From contig NZ_JBNUPE010000023.1 of the NCBI RefSeq assembly GCF_050409585.1, forward strand, positions 1 through 14,496: a stretch of 14,496 nucleotides of DNA, given 5' to 3'. The position numbers and the translations under genes were made by a program. The stretch comes from Facklamia sp050409585. GTDB lineage: Bacteria > Bacillota > Bacilli > Lactobacillales > Aerococcaceae. The notes under the pieces were generated by a model. The model saw nothing but the letters and a program-made list of their open reading frames with translations. It was not told where the DNA came from and made no database searches. Below are positions 13,661 through 14,496 of the stretch, piece after piece (position 1 is the first letter of the stretch; the number at the start of each line of letters is the position of its first letter).

Positions 13661-14200
13661 ATGAAATGGACCCTTCGTCAATTACGTGAGGCCTGTCGTG
13701 ACGGCATCTATTCTTTTGATGAGCGAATAGATATCCAATCACAAATAAGTGAACGCAAGTCGGATATAATCCACATAGATGAAGTGCATTCTAAGGGATA
13801 CTTCCTTTTGCGTGATGAAGAGTTTGTGCTCCACTGCCAATTTGATGTGGACGTGACATTGCCTTCAACTCGTAGTTTGAAGCCTGTAGTTGTCCCTTTA
13901 TCAATAAAGGTGAGAGAACGCTACGTTGATAAAAGTTTAGACTTTAATGCTCAAGACTATGAGGAAACCACTATTGTTCTTGAACATGCCTATATTGACC
14001 TCGCAGCGTCTGCTGTTGATAATATTCTTTTGAATATTCCAAGACAAGTCATTGCAGAGGATGATACAGATCTTCCTTCAGGCAAAGACTGGACAGTCAT
14101 AACCGAAGAAGAATATAATCTTCAAAACCAAGCAGAAGAGGATCAAGTTGATCCAAGATTTGCAGCCTTAAAAACGTTATTATCAGACCAAGATAAATAA
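13661..14200 (+). CDS. yceD: YceD/DUF177-family protein (YlbN)
   Basis: A 179-residue acidic protein of the YceD (DUF177) family, found next to rpmF in most bacteria and linked to 23S rRNA or 50S subunit accumulation, although its mechanism is not settled. The conserved core LPSTRSLKPVVVPLSI and the C-terminal VDPRFAALKTLL (DPR-x-A-x-LK-x-LL) are family hallmarks. The start is ATG 13661, with GAGGTGA at 13649-13655. An in-frame TTG at 13604 is rejected because it lies inside the -35 hexamer. The usual Cys motif of some YceD proteins is absent, as in other Firmicutes YlbN. It is cotranscribed with rpmF 29 bp downstream. Confidence 0.92.
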   Translation: MKWTLRQLREACRDGIYSFDERIDIQSQISERKSDIIHIDEVHSKGYFLLRDEEFVLHCQFDVDVTLPSTRSLKPVVVPLSIKVRERYVDKSLDFNAQDYEETTIVLEHAYIDLAASAVDNILLNIPRQVIAEDDTDLPSGKDWTVITEEEYNLQNQAEEDQVDPRFAALKTLLSDQDK

Positions 14201-14229
14201 TGGTCATCAACTACCAGGAGGTGTAAAAC

Positions 14230-14409
14230 ATGGCAGTACCAAAAAGAAGAACATCTAAAGCAGTAAAAAGAAAGCGTCGTACTCACTTCAAATTAAACGT
14301 ACCAGGAATGAATCCTTGTCCTGAGTGTGGCGAAATGAAATTAAGCCACCGTGTATGCGGTAATTGTGGTTTCTACGCAGGAAAAAATGTAGAACAAGTA
14401 GCAAAATAA
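14230..14409 (+). CDS. rpmF: 50S ribosomal protein bL32
   Basis: A 59-residue ribosomal protein of the large subunit. It begins MAVPKRRTSKAVKRKRRTHF, highly basic and typical of L32. Four cysteines, Cys30-x2-Cys33 and Cys43-x2-Cys46, form a zinc ribbon, so this is the zinc-binding (C+) version. AGGAGGTG at 14216-14223, an almost perfect Shine-Dalgarno, precedes the ATG by 6 nt. It is second in the yceD-rpmF operon and ends just before a terminator. Organisms with a zinc-free paralogue often regulate it with Zur; nothing of that kind is visible here. Confidence 0.98.
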   Translation: MAVPKRRTSKAVKRKRRTHFKLNVPGMNPCPECGEMKLSHRVCGNCGFYAGKNVEQVAK

Positions 14410-14413
14410 TGAC

Positions 14414-14441
14414 AAGAAAGATCGGTTAATCGGTCTTTTTT
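14414..14441 (+). terminator. Terminator after rpmF
   Basis: AAAGATCG (14417-14424) pairs with CGGTCTTT (14431-14438, one G-U) around GTTAAT, and the stem can extend by A-U and G-U pairs from 14414. T6 lies at 14436-14441. It begins 5 bp after the rpmF stop. The remaining 55 bases show no ORF or promoter I can support. Confidence 0.85.
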
Positions 14442-14496
14442 GGCTCTATGTCCAATAGGGTTGATGCTATCCAAGGAGATTAAGCAATTAACGGTT

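Overview
The window is a compact, AT-rich, almost entirely plus-strand stretch of a low-GC Firmicutes chromosome. Gene content and sequence character (HPr with His15 and Ser46, YkwC-type dehydrogenase, a NadD with the N-terminal extension known from lactic acid bacteria, a BgsB/Spr0982-type glycolipid glucosyltransferase) point to Lactobacillales. An Aerococcaceae or Carnobacteriaceae member is my guess; the genus cannot be fixed from sequence alone. Intergenic gaps are short (none above about 210 bases). No tRNA, rRNA, CRISPR array, insertion sequence or phage gene is visible.

Layout. (1) 1-846: a divergent DivIVA-domain coiled-coil protein with its own probable promoter and terminator. (2) 884-2461: peptide-chain release factor 3 (prfC). 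(3) 2504-4717: the general PTS operon ptsH-ptsI, with a TATAAT promoter, a cre-like CcpA site just downstream of the -10, a perfect palindrome in the leader and a large hairpin/T8 terminator. (4) 4731-7338: a diacylglycerol glucosyltransferase gene and a YkwC-type beta-hydroxyacid dehydrogenase gene that read as one coupled operon. (5) 7412-7688: a YkuJ-family small protein with a strong terminator. (6) 7789-13536: the Firmicutes 'yqe' ribosome-assembly/NAD cluster yqeG-yqeH-yhbY-nadD-yqeK-rsfS-yqeM, running straight into tmcAL (ylbM). (7) 13604-14441: a consensus promoter driving yceD-rpmF, closed by a terminator. The last 55 bases contain no gene I can support.

The one real anomaly is in region 4. 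A 404-bp segment spanning the end of the glucosyltransferase gene and the start of the dehydrogenase gene is present twice, in perfect direct tandem (5738-6141 and 6142-6545), bounded by the 6-bp microhomology AAGAAG. Both parent genes remain intact. The junction stays in frame and creates a third, chimeric 134-codon ORF (6009-6413) between them: dehydrogenase N-terminus fused to glucosyltransferase C-terminus. Identity of the copies means it is either very recent or an assembly artefact.

Functionally the rest is housekeeping: sugar uptake (HPr/EI), translation termination and ribosome maturation (RF3, YqeH, YhbY, RsfS, L32), tRNA modification (TmcAL), NAD synthesis (NadD), dinucleotide turnover (YqeK), membrane glycolipid synthesis and cell division. 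I saw no convincing undescribed defence or mobile system.
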